A DNA stretch of 8,435 nt from an uncultured Microbacterium sp. (GTDB lineage: Bacteria > Actinomycetota > Actinomycetes > Actinomycetales > Microbacteriaceae): the NCBI GenBank assembly GCA_937988695.1, contig CALKHM010000156.1, forward strand, positions 1 through 8,435. Reading direction: 5' to 3'. The notes beneath the pieces were generated by a model that worked only from the letters and a program-made list of their open reading frames with translations, was not told where the DNA came from and did not search any database. Below are positions 1 to 6,735 of this stretch, piece by piece. The first letter of the stretch is position 1, and every line of letters begins with the position of its first letter. The translations under genes and the position numbers were made by a program.

Positions 1-1346
1 CGCCCGCGGGTCCGCCGGACGGCATCGATGCGGCGCTGGCCGAGCTCGCCCGTCAGCGCGCCGCGATCGCTTCCTCGGGCGAACGCGGCCGGCTCGAGCT
101 GCTATGCGCGGCGGAGTCGGCCGGTGCGCTGGTGGCTGCCGAGCTGCGGGCGGCGGGGCTGCCCTGGGACGTGCCCACGCACGAGCGGATCCTGGAGGAC
201 GTCCTCGGTCGCAGACCGGCGACCGGCGGCGTCCCCGAACGCATGGCTGCGGCTGCTGCCGAGGTGCGCACTCACCTCGACGACCCGCACGCGAACCTCG
301 ACTCCCCGGCGAAGCTGCTGCGCAGCCTGCACCGGGTCGGCGTGCCGGCGCAGTCGACGGCGAGATGGGAGCTCGGCGGGTTCGAGCATCCCGTGATCGA
401 GCCGTTGCTCACGTATAAGCGGTACAGCCGTCTGCTGGCTGCGAACGGTTGGACCTGGCTGGAGGAGTGGGTGCGCGACGGGAGGTTCCGTCCGGTCTAC
501 GTCCCGGCCGGCGTGGTGACAGGGCGCTGGGCGTCGTCAGGGGGCGGCGCACTGCAGATTCCCCGGATGCTGCGGGAGGCCGTGCGCGCCGACGACGGGT
601 GGACGTTCGTGGTGGCCGACGTCGCGCAGCTGGAGCCCCGCGTGCTCGCGGGCATGTCCAGCGACCTCGCGCTTGCCCGCGCCGCGCGTGGACGGGACCT
701 CTACGTCGGCATCGTGGACAGCGGCGCGGTGGCGCATCGAGCCGAGGCGAAGGTCGCGATGCTCGGCGCGATGTACGGAGCCACGACCGGAGAGAGCGGC
801 CGGCTCGTGCCGCGGCTACGGCTCGCCTATCCGCGTGCGATGGCTCTCGTCGACGAGGCCGCACGTACCGGGGAGCGCGGCGGGGTGGTCTCGACGTGGC
901 TTGGCAGATCGTGTCCGCCCGCGTCGCCGCGCTGGCTGCGTGCCCAGCAGCAGGCTGCCGGCGAGACGGGAACGGCGGCCGATCGCGATCGTGCGCGTCG
1001 GGCTGCCGGCGATCGCGGCAGGTTCACCCGCAACTTCGTGGTGCAGGGCACGGCGGCGGAGTGGGCCCTGGCATGGCTGGGGGAGGTGCGTGCGCGTCTG
1101 GACGGGCTGGGCGCCGTCCCGCCCGAGGAGTCCGCACCCCGCTCGGGTCCGGCGCTCGGCGATCGTGCCCACCTCGCGTTCTTCTTGCACGACGAGCTCA
1201 TCGTGCACACGCCGGTGCGGCATGCCGATGCCGCGGCAGCGATCGTGCGCTCAGCTGCGGCATCCGCGGGGCGGCTGTTGTTCGGTGACTTCCCGATCGA
1301 CTTCCCGCTGGATCTGAAGGTGGCGCCCACGGCCCAGAAGGACTGA
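1..1346 (+). CDS. Family-A DNA polymerase (bifunctional 3'-5' exonuclease/DNA polymerase type), 5' end missing
   Basis: Template-directed DNA synthesis enzyme of the DNA polymerase I superfamily. The frame is open from the left edge (first full codon at 3) to TGA at 1344-1346, giving 447 visible residues. The start and probably most of the N-terminal exonuclease-like domain lie outside the window. All three polymerase motifs are visible in order. Motif A is DVAQLEPR at visible residues 206-213, motif B is RAEAK...YG around 246-259 (Lys250, Tyr258), and motif C is HDEL at 396-399. Asp206 and Asp397 are the expected metal-binding aspartates. The conserved segments GRWASSGGGALQIPR and VVQGTAAEWAL fit the fingers and palm. 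The position matching the motif B phenylalanine of E. coli Pol I is leucine here (residue 254). The family is known from Actinobacteria, usually as a protein of roughly 550-600 residues beside the main PolA. The gene is convergent with the surface-protein gene and separate from the sugar locus. The family call is confident; its cellular role is less certain. Confidence 0.9.
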   Translation, partial: PAGPPDGIDAALAELARQRAAIASSGERGRLELLCAAESAGALVAAELRAAGLPWDVPTHERILEDVLGRRPATGGVPERMAAAAAEVRTHLDDPHANLDSPAKLLRSLHRVGVPAQSTARWELGGFEHPVIEPLLTYKRYSRLLAANGWTWLEEWVRDGRFRPVYVPAGVVTGRWASSGGGALQIPRMLREAVRADDGWTFVVADVAQLEPRVLAGMSSDLALARAARGRDLYVGIVDSGAVAHRAEAKVAMLGAMYGATTGESGRLVPRLRLAYPRAMALVDEAARTGERGGVVSTWLGRSCPPASPRWLRAQQQAAGETGTAADRDRARRAAGDRGRFTRNFVVQGTAAEWALAWLGEVRARLDGLGAVPPEESAPRSGPALGDRAHLAFFLHDELIVHTPVRHADAAAAIVRSAAASAGRLLFGDFPIDFPLDLKVAPTAQKD

Positions 1347-1381
1347 GGACGCCACCGCCAGACGGTCGGGGGTGCGGGAGG

Positions 1382-2026
1382 TCAGCTGCGGCGTGCGCGC
1401 CGTGCCAGCAGGAGCCCGGCACCCAGGAGCAGCACGATGCCGCCGCCGATGGCGATCGGAATGACCGGGACGTTCAGTCCCGTCACCGGAAGGATCGTCG
1501 CCGACGAGACCTCGCCGACCACCGGGTTCGCACAGGCGGCCGTCGGCTGCGGGTACGACACCGGCACACTCAGCGACGGGTTCACCTCGAGCACGGCGCT
1601 CACACCCGACCCGCGGGTCCAGGCGAAGTTGCCGTTGGTGTGCACGAGCTTGCCGTTCTGCGTGATCCAACCCGGCCACGACACGGCGTGACCTGCGGCG
1701 TCGACCTTGGCTCCCGGCCACAGCACACGACCCGACAGCTTGTTGTCCACGAGCGTGCCCAGCGCGAGCGTGATCGAGTGCGATCCCTTGGTGAGGATCA
1801 GCCGTGCGCTATGATCCTTCGCCACGTTGTCAGGATCGGTCATGACGATGCTGTAGGTGATCCACGGCACGTCGCCCACGCAGACAGCAGCCGCGCTGGA
1901 TCCGGCCAGCGTTGGTGTCGTCGGAGTGTGCGGCGTATAGCCGGTGTCGTTCGCGAACGCCGCAGTGGCGCCGCCGAGCGTCAGAAGCACGGCCACAGCT
2001 ACGGCCGCCATCGATTTGCGAAACAT
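1382..2026 (-). CDS. Small LPXTG-type cell-wall-anchored surface protein
   Basis: A 214-residue secreted protein of unknown function that should be attached covalently to peptidoglycan by a sortase. Residues 1-25 form a signal peptide: MFRKS, a hydrophobic core, then AFA with likely cleavage before Asn26. A short Thr/Pro-rich stretch (about 28-39) follows, then one domain of about 115 residues that looks beta-rich and is bracketed by the only two cysteines, Cys49 and Cys165, which could form a disulfide. The C-terminus has the sorting signal: LPVTG at 179-183, a hydrophobic helix at about 187-208 and the basic tail RRARRS. Start choice: ATG at 2026 is preceded by GGGAGG (2033-2038) with a six-base spacer. 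No sortase or partner gene is in the window, so a housekeeping sortase is implied. The stop is 35 bases from the polymerase stop, and no convincing terminator hairpin was found between them. The domain itself is not recognised; adhesin or structural roles are only guesses. Confidence 0.85.
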   Translation of the reverse strand: MFRKSMAAVAVAVLLTLGGATAAFANDTGYTPHTPTTPTLAGSSAAAVCVGDVPWITYSIVMTDPDNVAKDHSARLILTKGSHSITLALGTLVDNKLSGRVLWPGAKVDAAGHAVSWPGWITQNGKLVHTNGNFAWTRGSGVSAVLEVNPSLSVPVSYPQPTAACANPVVGEVSSATILPVTGLNVPVIPIAIGGGIVLLLGAGLLLARRARRS

Positions 2027-2053
2027 CGCTTGCCTCCCCAGTAGGCGAAATCA

Positions 2054-2105
2054 CGGCCACCCCTGGCCGAATGCACTCGCCCCAGACGAGTACACGGTGA
2101 GTCTA
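2054..2105 (-). promoter_or_regulatory. Hairpin-rich leader and possible -10 of the LPXTG gene
   Basis: Upstream of the LPXTG gene are two perfect small inverted repeats. CGGCCA/TGGCCG (2054-2069) has a four-base loop, and ACTCG/CGAGT (2075-2091) has a seven-base loop. Read on the - strand, both loops display GGGG. A -10-like TAGACT lies at 2100-2105 on the - strand with only a weak -35 match (TCGATT) 17 bases upstream, so both hairpins could sit in the 5' leader. The repeats are directly visible; the promoter assignment and any regulatory role are inference. Confidence 0.3.
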
Positions 2106-2168
2106 ACGCAGATCGGCCGCGGAATCGAGAGAACGACGCGCTGGATGTGCCGATCGGGCCCGCGGTTC

Positions 2169-2197
2169 TTGTGAGCGCGGCGATAGGTTGAGAACAT
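2169..2197 (+). promoter_or_regulatory. Weak candidate promoter for the LacI-family gene
   Basis: TTGTGA at 2169-2174 and GAACAT at 2192-2197 are separated by 17 bases and end 37 bases before the chosen ATG at 2235. The -10 match is poor. No copy of the CTGAAACGTnTCA operator was seen in 2027-2234, so autoregulation through that site is not supported. Confidence 0.2.
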
Positions 2198-2234
2198 CGG
2201 TGGTCGCGCTGACCCCTCGCAGGTGGGAGAGAAG

Positions 2235-3245
2235 ATGCCGAACGGACGCCAGCCGGACCAGATCGACGTCGCGCGACTCGCCGGTGTCTCAGTGGGAAGC
2301 GTGTCGACGACCATCAACCGGCCGGACATGGTCTCGGAACGCATGCGTGAGCGGGTTCAGGCGGCCATCGATGAACTCGGCTACGTCCCGAACAGGTCGG
2401 CGGCGACCTTGCGGCGCGGAGGCGCCAGTCGCGTGCTCGGCCTCATCATCCCCGAGGTGACGAACGCCTTCTATGCGGCGATCGTGGATGCCGTCAGTGA
2501 CGCTGCCGACCGGCAGGGATACGCCGTCTCCTTGTGCGTGAGCCATGAGGACCCGGCGCGGGAGCGACGGCATTTCGAGCTTCTTGCGCAGCAGCGTGCG
2601 GCCGGTGCTCTGATCGCACCGATCACCCTGGAAGGGGAGCGTCTGGCGAGGCTGCAGAGCATAGGCACGCGGATCGTGCTGATCGACCGGCATCTGGATG
2701 TCGAACGTGGGTGCTCGGTCGCGGTCGACGACGTCCGGGGCGGGTTCTTGGCTGTCGACCACCTGCTGTCGACACCGGGTCGGGGGATCGCTCTGGTGAA
2801 CGGGCCGCACTCCATCCTGCAGTGCGAGGATCGATGGAGCGGATCCGTAGCGGCGCTCCGCGCCGCAGGGGGCTCGGAGGACGACCTGATGGAGATCACC
2901 GTCGATGAGATGACGGTGGCTGCCGGCGTTCGTGCCGCCTTCGAGATCTTGGACCGCGGCGGACCGCGGCGGGTGTTCTGCATCAACGATCAACTCGCCA
3001 CCGGTGTACTCGAGGGGTTTTCGCGCAGGGGCGTCACGGTTCCCGATGCCGCTCGCGTGATCGGGTATGGCGATCTGGGCCTGGACGGGCGCCATGCGCT
3101 ATCGACCATCGGGCAGCCCAAGCATGCGCTGGGGGAGCGCGCGGTCGAGCTTCTGCTTGATGAGCTCGAAGCCGGCGCAGAGCACACACACTCGGCCCAG
3201 ATCTTCGAGCCGTATCTGATCGTTCGGGAATCGACCTCCGCCTGA
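2235..3245 (+). CDS. LacI-family transcriptional repressor, likely regulator of the neighbouring sugar operons
   Basis: A DNA-binding repressor of 336 residues, the usual LacI length. The N-terminal helix-turn-helix spans about residues 9-34 (DVARLAGVSVGSVSTTINR). It is followed by LGYVPN (48-53) and the hinge-like SAATLRRG (55-62). From LGLIIPEVTN onward the protein is a periplasmic-binding-protein-like effector domain, including ALIAPIT, VDDVRGG, FCINDQLATGV and VIGYGD. The three residues matching LacI Tyr17, Gln18 and Arg22, which read the operator, are Val20, Gly21 and Thr25. ATG at 2235 is preferred because GGGAG (2225-2229) stands five bases before it; an in-frame GTG at 2223 overlaps that ribosome site and would add four residues. 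The gene converges on the isomerase operon with only 13 bases between stops. The expected ligand is the sugar, or a derivative of it, handled by that operon. Control of the two operators at 6309-6322 and 6736-6747 is inferred from proximity and operator shape. Confidence 0.9.
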   Translation: MPNGRQPDQIDVARLAGVSVGSVSTTINRPDMVSERMRERVQAAIDELGYVPNRSAATLRRGGASRVLGLIIPEVTNAFYAAIVDAVSDAADRQGYAVSLCVSHEDPARERRHFELLAQQRAAGALIAPITLEGERLARLQSIGTRIVLIDRHLDVERGCSVAVDDVRGGFLAVDHLLSTPGRGIALVNGPHSILQCEDRWSGSVAALRAAGGSEDDLMEITVDEMTVAAGVRAAFEILDRGGPRRVFCINDQLATGVLEGFSRRGVTVPDAARVIGYGDLGLDGRHALSTIGQPKHALGERAVELLLDELEAGAEHTHSAQIFEPYLIVRESTSA

Positions 3246-3258
3246 ACGCCCGGCGACC

Positions 3259-4728
3259 CTAGCGCGTCATCGTGCGGACGGTGACCTCGCGGAACTCGAC
3301 GCCGAGGAGGTTCGCGGCCGCCGCGTACTCCGCCGCACGGTGCCCTGTCGACAAGGCCCAGTGATGGTCGATGCCGCTCGCGCTCCATGCATCCACCCAT
3401 TCACCCGGGTGACATCCAAAGTCGACGCGAGAGGTCGTGTTGCCGATCTGCAGCAGCGGGCCGGGGACGACCTCGCCCTCGGATGCGACGAAGACGTAGC
3501 TGCCGTCACGCTCCTGGCCGATCCCGAACGTCGTGACGGGACCCTCGCGCACATCGAACTCGACGCTGACTCCCCAGCCGCGCTTGCCGTGGTAGATTCC
3601 GAGGCCCCGAAGAAGCGGATCGTGTTGGCTGATGCCGAGGTGCGCGGGCCCGTCGTGTCCCATCTCCACGACGTTGTCGAGGAAGTTCAGCGCCTGGATC
3701 TCGGTGAAGGAGCCGCCTGCGCCGAGGGTGTCGGAGACGAGCATCGCGATGCTGTTGCGCAGCTCGTACTCACCGGCCATCGGGATGCCCCGAGCCGTCA
3801 GCAGCGAAGAGCCCAGGATCATGCCCGCGCCGAGGCGCTCGTGCTGTTCGCCGTTGAGGCCGCGGTGGTAGTAGGCGATCGAGTCGAGCTCGAAGTCTTC
3901 GACGAGGCGGTCGAGCCCGACGGACACCTTGGCGCCCCACGCGAGGTCCTCCTCGTTGACGGTGGTGGGGTCGAGGGTGAAGACCTCCTTGGCCAGCGCG
4001 ACACGTTCCGCGGTCTCATCGTCGGAGACCTGCTCGACGCGCACGCGGAGGTCGTCGAACTCGAGCACCTCGACATGCGAGCCGAATTGCGTGGAGACCG
4101 AGGTCAGATCGGTCGATACGTCCAGCATCCCCGGATAGAGGTGACCCATCAGCCCGTGGCGGGCGTGACGGAGGGTCGCGCGCACGTGAGCGGCCGAGAC
4201 CCATCGCTCGATCCGTGCCCAGGCGCTCTCATCGCGCAGGTGCCCTGACACCGAGCGGAACTCGATCCCGCCGCGGCGGAAGACGTTCCCGACCTCGGGG
4301 ACGGCGCACTGACCGCAGTAGGCGAGCCACTGTCCGGTATCGAAGGTGGCATGATCCATCGACTCGGTCGGCTGGAGGTCGATGACCAGTACCGGAGCGC
4401 CCGTGCGCTGCGCGATGGGCAGGACCATCGACGCCGTCAGGTAGGTCGTGAGGAAGACGACGATGAGGTCCGGGTCGCAGAGCCGTAGCTGCTCGGCCGC
4501 CGCGGCGGCATCCTGCGGATCGGAGATGAATCCAGCGTCGATCACGTCGGCATCCAGGTTCCGGAAACGCTCCGAGACGTAACGAGACGAGCTCTGCAGC
4601 TGCGGAAGGAGGTCGGGGAACTGCGGCCAGTATGCGCCCAGCCCCCCGGCGACCAGGCCGATTCGGGTTTTTCGGCGGGATCTGCGGGGGAGCAATTCGG
4701 CGATGCGGGCACGACGAACGTCGGTCAT
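3259..4728 (-). CDS. L-arabinose/L-fucose isomerase-like sugar isomerase (second of two tandem paralogues)
   Basis: A probable metal-dependent aldose-ketose isomerase of 489 residues, near the usual length of L-arabinose isomerases (about 500). Family-like segments in order are GLVAGGLGAYWPQF (24-37), LQPTESMDH (119-127), SVSGHL (159-164), GHLYPGM (195-201), a central FTE (341-343), MGH (356-358) and a C-terminal DHHW (454-457). By order and spacing, Glu320, Glu343, His358 and one of His455/His456 are plausible equivalents of the metal-binding Glu/Glu/His/His set of AraA. Start ATG at 4728 has AGGAG at 4735-4739 with a six-base spacer. The gene lies 61 bases downstream of its paralogue on the same strand, with no operator or clear promoter between them, so it is probably cotranscribed. 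It shares many blocks with that paralogue over the whole length. The substrate is unknown; a pentose or 6-deoxyhexose aldose is the natural guess. An epimerase or non-catalytic subunit cannot be ruled out. Confidence 0.8.
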   Translation of the reverse strand: MTDVRRARIAELLPRRSRRKTRIGLVAGGLGAYWPQFPDLLPQLQSSSRYVSERFRNLDADVIDAGFISDPQDAAAAAEQLRLCDPDLIVVFLTTYLTASMVLPIAQRTGAPVLVIDLQPTESMDHATFDTGQWLAYCGQCAVPEVGNVFRRGGIEFRSVSGHLRDESAWARIERWVSAAHVRATLRHARHGLMGHLYPGMLDVSTDLTSVSTQFGSHVEVLEFDDLRVRVEQVSDDETAERVALAKEVFTLDPTTVNEEDLAWGAKVSVGLDRLVEDFELDSIAYYHRGLNGEQHERLGAGMILGSSLLTARGIPMAGEYELRNSIAMLVSDTLGAGGSFTEIQALNFLDNVVEMGHDGPAHLGISQHDPLLRGLGIYHGKRGWGVSVEFDVREGPVTTFGIGQERDGSYVFVASEGEVVPGPLLQIGNTTSRVDFGCHPGEWVDAWSASGIDHHWALSTGHRAAEYAAAANLLGVEFREVTVRTMTR

Positions 4729-4789
4729 GGTGATCTCCTGAAGTCGAGATGTAGGAAGGGGATGTCGGGGCGGCTGATCGGTGATCTTC

Positions 4790-6244
4790 CTAGGGCTGGA
4801 TGCGCACGTATTCCAGGCCGAGCAGATCGGCGACGGTCTTGATGTCGTCCGCGAGATGGCCTGCGGCCATCGACCAGTGATGGGTGGAACCGGACTGTGC
4901 CCAGGCGTCGGTCCAGTCGCCGGGGTCGCAGCCGAAGTCGATCCGAGTCGTCGTGTTGCCGATCTTGATGCCGGGCCCGGCGACGGCGGTGCCCTCGGAG
5001 GCGATGAAACGAAGGCGACCGTCGTGGAGCTCTCCGATCGAGAACTGCGTCACCGGACCTGGCCGAACAGTCGCCTCGACCGACGCGCCCCCACCGGACT
5101 TGCCGTGGAAGACCTCGAGGCTGCGGATGACCGGCCGATCGCTTGTGATCGACGCATCGGCGGCGTCGTTGTGACCGAGCTCCACGTGGCCACGGTCGAA
5201 GTCGAGCGCTTGTCCTTCGGTGAAGGTCCCGCCGCCCCCGAGCTGCCCGCTGATGAACATCGCGATCCCCGCCCGCAGCTCGAACTCTGTGACGGTCGGG
5301 ATCCCGCGCGACGAGAGGAGGGTGGCACCGATCGGGAATCCGGTTGCCAGTCGGCTGTAGACGTCGTCGGAGTTGCCCATGTGAAAGTACGCCAGTGTGT
5401 CAAGGTCATACTCTTCGACCAGCCTGTCCAACGCGACCGCCACCCGTGCCTGAAAGCGCATGTTGTCGCGGTCAGAACCGGCCGCGATGGAGAAGACCTG
5501 CTCTACGACGTCGAGCTTCTGCGTGATCTCGGCGTCGGCGACGGTGTCGTAGAGGCGCCTCAGGTCATCGAGCTCGAGGATCTCCACGTGACCGCCGAAA
5601 CTCGAGTATGCGGACGTGATGTTGGACGCGATGTCGAACATGCCCGGATACAGATGCCCGAGCAGCCCGTATCGCCCCCGCCGCAAGTTCGCGACCACAC
5701 CTGCGGCACGGACGTACCGCCCGATCTTCGCCCAGGCACGCTCATCGTCGAGATGTCCAGACACACTCCGCGCGGGCTTACCGAGCCGTTCGAGTGCGAC
5801 GCACATCTCCGGCAGGCCGGCCGATCCGGCGTAGCCGAGCCAATCGCCCGTTCCGAAAGTCTCGTGGTCCATACTCCGGCTCGGCTGCAGACAGACCAGC
5901 AGGATCGGGGCGCCACCGTATTTGAAGATCGGCAGAACCTGTGCGCTGGTCATGTACGTCGAGACGAACAGCACGATCAGATCCGCGTCGGATCGTCTGA
6001 TGTCATCCGCCACGCGCGCACCGTCGACCGGGTCTGACACGACGCCGTGATCGGTGACGTCAGCACCGATCCTCGTCATGCGATCGGCGATCTGAGCGGC
6101 AGAGCGCTGAACCGTCTCGAGAAGCCCCGCGAACTGGCCCCAGTACACTCCGAGTCCTCCGGAGACCAACGCGATGCGAGACGGTGCGTATGAGACACGC
6201 GTGAGCGGGGCGGGGGCGACGACGGGGAAGGGATGAGACGACAT
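4790..6244 (-). CDS. L-arabinose/L-fucose isomerase-like sugar isomerase (first gene of the operon)
   Basis: A probable metal-dependent sugar isomerase of 484 residues, cytoplasmic with no signal peptide, and a full-length paralogue of the next gene. Shared blocks include GGLGVYWGQF (29-38), LQPSRSMDH (119-127), SVSGHL (160-165), GHLYPGM (196-202), GGGGTFTEGQALDF (336-349), LGH (356-358), IGNTTTRIDFGCDPG (428-442) and THHW (454-457). Candidate metal ligands are Glu320, Glu343, His358 and His455 or His456, with numbering that matches the paralogue. The frame stays open upstream to 6415. ATG at 6244 is chosen because AGAGGA (6249-6254) precedes it, the protein aligns with its paralogue from there, and the promoter and operator at 6309-6355 would lie inside any longer version. 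The stop is TAG at 4790-4792. Expression is likely controlled by the LacI-type operator about 65 bases upstream. The specific sugar and the direction of reaction are not shown by the sequence. Confidence 0.82.
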   Translation of the reverse strand: MSSHPFPVVAPAPLTRVSYAPSRIALVSGGLGVYWGQFAGLLETVQRSAAQIADRMTRIGADVTDHGVVSDPVDGARVADDIRRSDADLIVLFVSTYMTSAQVLPIFKYGGAPILLVCLQPSRSMDHETFGTGDWLGYAGSAGLPEMCVALERLGKPARSVSGHLDDERAWAKIGRYVRAAGVVANLRRGRYGLLGHLYPGMFDIASNITSAYSSFGGHVEILELDDLRRLYDTVADAEITQKLDVVEQVFSIAAGSDRDNMRFQARVAVALDRLVEEYDLDTLAYFHMGNSDDVYSRLATGFPIGATLLSSRGIPTVTEFELRAGIAMFISGQLGGGGTFTEGQALDFDRGHVELGHNDAADASITSDRPVIRSLEVFHGKSGGGASVEATVRPGPVTQFSIGELHDGRLRFIASEGTAVAGPGIKIGNTTTRIDFGCDPGDWTDAWAQSGSTHHWSMAAGHLADDIKTVADLLGLEYVRIQP

Positions 6245-6308
6245 TGTTTCCTCTTGTGGTCGATCGGTCGTGGCTGCAGGGAGCAGCAGACGGTCCTCTT
6301 TGATGGAT

Positions 6309-6322
6309 CTGAGACGTTTCAG
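6309..6322 (-). promoter_or_regulatory. LacI-type operator of the isomerase operon
   Basis: CTGAAACGTCTCAG read on the - strand. It is a 14-base palindrome with one mismatched pair and a central CG, the classic form of LacI-family operators. It begins four bases after the -10 box of the isomerase promoter, so it covers the expected transcription start. A bound repressor there would block initiation. A nearly identical sequence stands in front of the transporter operon. Confidence 0.72.
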
Positions 6323-6326
6323 GCTG

Positions 6327-6355
6327 ACTATATACGCGAGAACATACCCACGCAA
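6327..6355 (-). promoter_or_regulatory. Promoter of the isomerase operon
   Basis: On the - strand, a -35 box TTGCGT (6355-6350) and a -10 box TATAGT (6332-6327) are separated by exactly 17 bases. The expected start is near 6320, inside the operator, giving a leader of about 75 bases before ATG at 6244. The same -35 sequence and spacing occur in the divergent transporter promoter. Confidence 0.65.
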
Positions 6356-6450
6356 GGGAAGTAGGCCATCGGTCCGGCGTGGCTTCCGGCTCTCTCCCTG
6401 CCATGAGCATGTCAAATCCGCGGTAGGCGGTGAGAGACAGAGGGTGCGCC

Positions 6451-6459
6451 TGTGGATAA
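6451..6459 (-). other. Consensus DnaA-box sequence
   Basis: TTATCCACA on the - strand is a perfect match to the DnaA-box consensus, lying between the two divergent promoters. It stands alone with no cluster or AT-rich unwinding element, so it is not an origin. It may be a chance match or a DnaA titration or regulatory site. Confidence 0.3.
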
Positions 6460-6580
6460 CTTCGATGGCATGTCAGTGCGTCCGACGATCATGGACGTCA
6501 TGACACGGATCCTGGGCTTTGTGAAGCAGTCCTTGGTGCAGCGGACGGCTCGGCGTGTGACACGCAGATCACAGGCGCCC

Positions 6581-6603
6581 CCGGCGCGGCTGCGCCGGTT
6601 TGT
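6581..6603 (+). terminator. Terminator-like hairpin without an obvious gene
   Basis: CCGGCGC, loop GGCT, then GCGCCGG form a seven-pair all-G/C stem (6581-6598), followed on the + strand by TTTGT. The short T run makes it only a moderate intrinsic terminator. No + strand gene ends just upstream, so it could end a small RNA, insulate the transporter promoter, or be a chance hairpin in G/C-rich DNA. Confidence 0.3.
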
Positions 6604-6692
6604 CTCACGTGGCCGCTGCTGACTTCGTTCAGAGAAGCCTTTCAGTGGTTCGTTCGTAGGAGCGGTTGGCTTCTCGCGGTCGCCCCTCAAGG

Positions 6693-6721
6693 TTGCGTAC
6701 TCGCAAAAGGGATGACATAGT
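6693..6721 (+). promoter_or_regulatory. Promoter of the transporter operon
   Basis: -35 box TTGCGT (6693-6698) and -10 box CATAGT (6716-6721), 17 bases apart. The start should fall near 6728, leaving a leader of about 76 bases before ATG at 6804. The -35 box and spacing are identical to those of the divergent isomerase promoter, which strengthens both calls. Confidence 0.62.
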
Positions 6722-6735
6722 CCCAGCGATGCATC

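Noticed and set aside
1347..1381. Possible bidirectional terminator between the convergent polymerase and surface-protein genes
   Set aside because: Only a four-pair stem (ACCG/CGGT) is present, with no T run on either strand.
4781..6037. Long open frame on the + strand opposite the first isomerase gene
   Set aside because: It is a G/C-rich shadow of the isomerase frame. Its translation resembles no family, while the opposite strand encodes a coherent protein with a ribosome site.
6245..6415. N-terminal extension of the first isomerase back to 6415
   Set aside because: The extension would contain the -35, -10 and operator of its own promoter, has no ribosome site, and has no counterpart in the paralogue.
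6489..6503. Inverted repeat TCATG-GACGT-CATGA
   Set aside because: Only five-base arms, with no match to the operator motif and no promoter boxes at a suitable distance; probably chance.
6556..6573. TGTGA-N8-TCACA resembling a CRP/GlxR site
   Set aside because: The half-sites are right, but the spacer is eight bases instead of the six required by the CRP-family consensus.
6412..6690. Open frame of 92 codons on the - strand in the divergent region
   Set aside because: TTG start without a ribosome site, no recognisable protein features, and it overlaps the candidate regulatory sites.
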